A stretch of 5,754 nucleotides of DNA from Spirochaetia bacterium (GTDB taxonomy: Bacteria; Spirochaetota; Leptospiria; Leptospirales; Leptonemataceae). Shown piece after piece: positions 4,105-5,754 of the stretch. The notes beneath the pieces are model-generated. The model saw only the letters and a program-made list of their open reading frames with translations, had not been told where the DNA came from and searched no databases. The stretch covers positions 1-5,754 of the forward strand of contig JAOUOA010000217.1 of the NCBI GenBank assembly GCA_029880625.1, given 5' to 3'. Position numbers and translations under genes: made by a program. Each line of letters opens with the position of its first letter. Position 1 is the first letter of the stretch.

Positions 4105-5754
4105 ATGAAACAAAACGAGAAAGTTATTCCCAACCAGTTTGATGTGATTGTTGTCGGTGGAGGCCATGCCGGAGCTGAAGCTTCATATGTTTGTGCCAGA
4201 GCTGGACTTAAAACTGTTCTCGTAACAATGAATCTTGATACGATCGGTCAGATGTCCTGTAATCCCGCAATTGGCGGTATAGCGAAGGGTCATATCGTCC
4301 GTGAAATCGATGCGCTGGGCGGAATGATGGGAAAGATAATCGATCGTACAGGAATTCATTTTAAAATGCTGAATCGTTCAAGAGGCCCTGCTGTTTGGGC
4401 TCCCAGGGCGCAGGCTGAAAAAAAAATGTATCAAAATTCTGTAAAATGGATGCTTGAAGATACCCCCAATCTTTATTTTCGTCAGGACACCTGCGAATCA
4501 CTTATAATTGAAAACAGAAAAGTTAATGGGATTATAACAGGGCGCAAACATGAAATTTATTCAAAATACGTTCTCCTGACTACAGGAACATTCTTAAAAG
4601 GACTGATTCACATTGGGGATTTTAATGAACAATCAGGAAGAATTGCCGAACCTTCATCTGAAGGAATTTCACCTCAATTGTATCAAATCGGGTTTCGCAT
4701 GGGAAGGCTTAAAACAGGAACCCCCCCGAGAGTATTGAAAAATACCATTGATTTTAACAGGTTGCAGCCTCAAAAACCAGACGAAAATCCCGTACCTTTT
4801 TCTTTTACAACAGATAGCATCACACAAAAGCAAATCGACTGTCACATAACTTATACTAATTTAAAAACACAAAAAATTATTGAAGATAATATTCACAGAT
4901 CACCCCTTTATTCAGGTCAGATCTCAGGAACCGGTCCTAGGTATTGTCCTAGCATTGAAGATAAAATTGTCCGTTTTAAGGAAAGGGAACGGCATCAAAT
5001 TTTTATTGAACCGGAAGGTGTAGAAACCGGCGAAATTTATTTAAATGGGATTTCCACAAGTCTTCCGGAAGATGTCCAATGGCAGGTTGTAAGAAGTTGT
5101 GAGGGACTTGAAAATGCAGATATCATTCGGCCGGGCTATGCCGTTGAATATGACTATGTTGATCCTACAGAATTAGGTATTGATCTTCAAACGAAACGTA
5201 TCGCGAATCTGTATTTTGCCGGACAAATAAATGGCACTACTGGATATGAAGAAGCTGCTGCGCAGGGGATCATTGCCGGGATAAATATTATTAGAAAAGA
5301 AAGAGGAATGGACTGTCTTGTTCTTTCTCGAGGCGAAGCATATACAGGAGTCTTAATCGATGATTTAGTTTACAAAGGAATCGAAGATCCATACAGAATG
5401 TTCACCAGCAGGGCCGAGCATAGACTTCTTTTACGTCAGGATAATGCTGATAAAAGATTGATGTATTATGGATATGAAATCGGCCTGATCCATGAAGATG
5501 ATTTTTTGAGGATGCAGGATAAATACAGTAATATCGAACGTATTAAAAAACAATTTTACAATACTGGGATTAAACCATCTGCTGAATTTGAAGCACTGCT
5601 AAAATTAAAAAATATGCCGGATAAATCAAATCTTTACGGAAAAACAGTAGCTTCTTTTTTGAAACGGCCTGAAATTAAAATTGAGGATTGTATTTCCATG
5701 ATTCCTCAAGAGGGTAGGATAGATCAAGATGAACTGAATATTCTTGAAATGGAA
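4105..5754 (+). CDS. mnmG: tRNA uridine-34 5-carboxymethylaminomethyl modification enzyme MnmG (GidA), 5' part
   Basis: MnmG, with the GTPase MnmE, adds the carboxymethylaminomethyl (or aminomethyl) group to C5 of wobble uridine 34 in certain tRNAs, using FAD, NADH, methylene-tetrahydrofolate and glycine or ammonium. The frame is open for 550 codons to the window edge; the family is usually about 620-630 residues, so only the last part of the C-terminal MnmE-binding domain is missing. Visible features are: the FAD-binding dinucleotide fold FDVIVVGGGHAGAEA (12-26, GxGxxG); QMSCNPAIGGIAKGH (49-63) with conserved C52; GPAVWAPRAQAEKK; GRLKTGTPPRV; GPRYCPSIEDK with catalytic-type C281; RPGYAVEYDYV; the second FAD signature FAGQINGTTGYEEAAAQG; and FTSRAEHRLLLRQDNADKRL, which opens the C-terminal domain. 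The start is ATG 4105, the first start codon after the preceding stop in this frame. No Shine-Dalgarno is visible, so coupling to the upstream gene is likely. It is not next to rsmG, unlike the common order. Confidence 0.96.
   Translation, partial: MKQNEKVIPNQFDVIVVGGGHAGAEASYVCARAGLKTVLVTMNLDTIGQMSCNPAIGGIAKGHIVREIDALGGMMGKIIDRTGIHFKMLNRSRGPAVWAPRAQAEKKMYQNSVKWMLEDTPNLYFRQDTCESLIIENRKVNGIITGRKHEIYSKYVLLTTGTFLKGLIHIGDFNEQSGRIAEPSSEGISPQLYQIGFRMGRLKTGTPPRVLKNTIDFNRLQPQKPDENPVPFSFTTDSITQKQIDCHITYTNLKTQKIIEDNIHRSPLYSGQISGTGPRYCPSIEDKIVRFKERERHQIFIEPEGVETGEIYLNGISTSLPEDVQWQVVRSCEGLENADIIRPGYAVEYDYVDPTELGIDLQTKRIANLYFAGQINGTTGYEEAAAQGIIAGINIIRKERGMDCLVLSRGEAYTGVLIDDLVYKGIEDPYRMFTSRAEHRLLLRQDNADKRLMYYGYEIGLIHEDDFLRMQDKYSNIERIKKQFYNTGIKPSAEFEALLKLKNMPDKSNLYGKTVASFLKRPEIKIEDCISMIPQEGRIDQDELNILEME

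Noticed and set aside
4931..4951. Tandem GTCCTAG repeat in mnmG
   Set aside because: It encodes the conserved GPRYCPS segment of MnmG, so the protein explains the sequence.

Overview
The window is AT-rich (roughly a third G+C by eye) and carries chromosomal housekeeping genes typical of the region near a bacterial replication origin. From start to end it holds: the 3' part of rsmG (+); parA (+); parB (+); a 273-base gap; a polytopic rhomboid-like membrane protein with a Cys/His-rich tail (-); an 80-base divergent gap; an unrecognised 298-aa soluble protein (+); and the first 550 codons of mnmG (+), which runs off the window. The MnmG segments (GIAKGH, GPAVWAPRAQAEKK, GPRYCPSIEDK, TSLPEDVQW, VEYDYVDPTEL) and the base composition recall spirochaetes of the Leptospira type. 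That is a family-memory impression, not a search result, and should be held at low confidence.

Positions 1-2053 look like one tightly packed operon. rsmG overlaps parA by 22 bases and parA overlaps parB by 8 bases. RsmG methylates 16S rRNA. ParA (deviant-Walker ATPase) and ParB (CTP-dependent DNA clamp) form the chromosome-segregation system. The site this system should load on is visible: a near-consensus parS (TGTTTCACGTGAAACT, 301-316) lies inside the rsmG reading frame, 119 bases before the parA start. The complete ParABS machinery is therefore contained in about 1.8 kb.

Positions 2054-2326 separate the convergent parB and rhomboid-like genes. No gene and no strong terminator was found there, but a perfect 16-base palindrome begins on the parB stop codon. 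The rhomboid-like gene and the unknown gene diverge from an 80-base region that probably holds both promoters. It also contains a perfect 12-base palindrome where the ribosome binding site of the unknown gene should be.

The unknown gene ends 9 bases before mnmG in the same frame, so the two are probably cotranscribed. mnmG (tRNA U34 modification) is usually immediately upstream of rsmG in origin-proximal clusters; here it lies downstream of parB, so the classic cluster has been rearranged. No mobile element, CRISPR array, tRNA or rRNA gene was seen. The least ordinary items are the intragenic parS, the pseudo-rhomboid with its metal-binding tail, and the unknown gene joined to mnmG.
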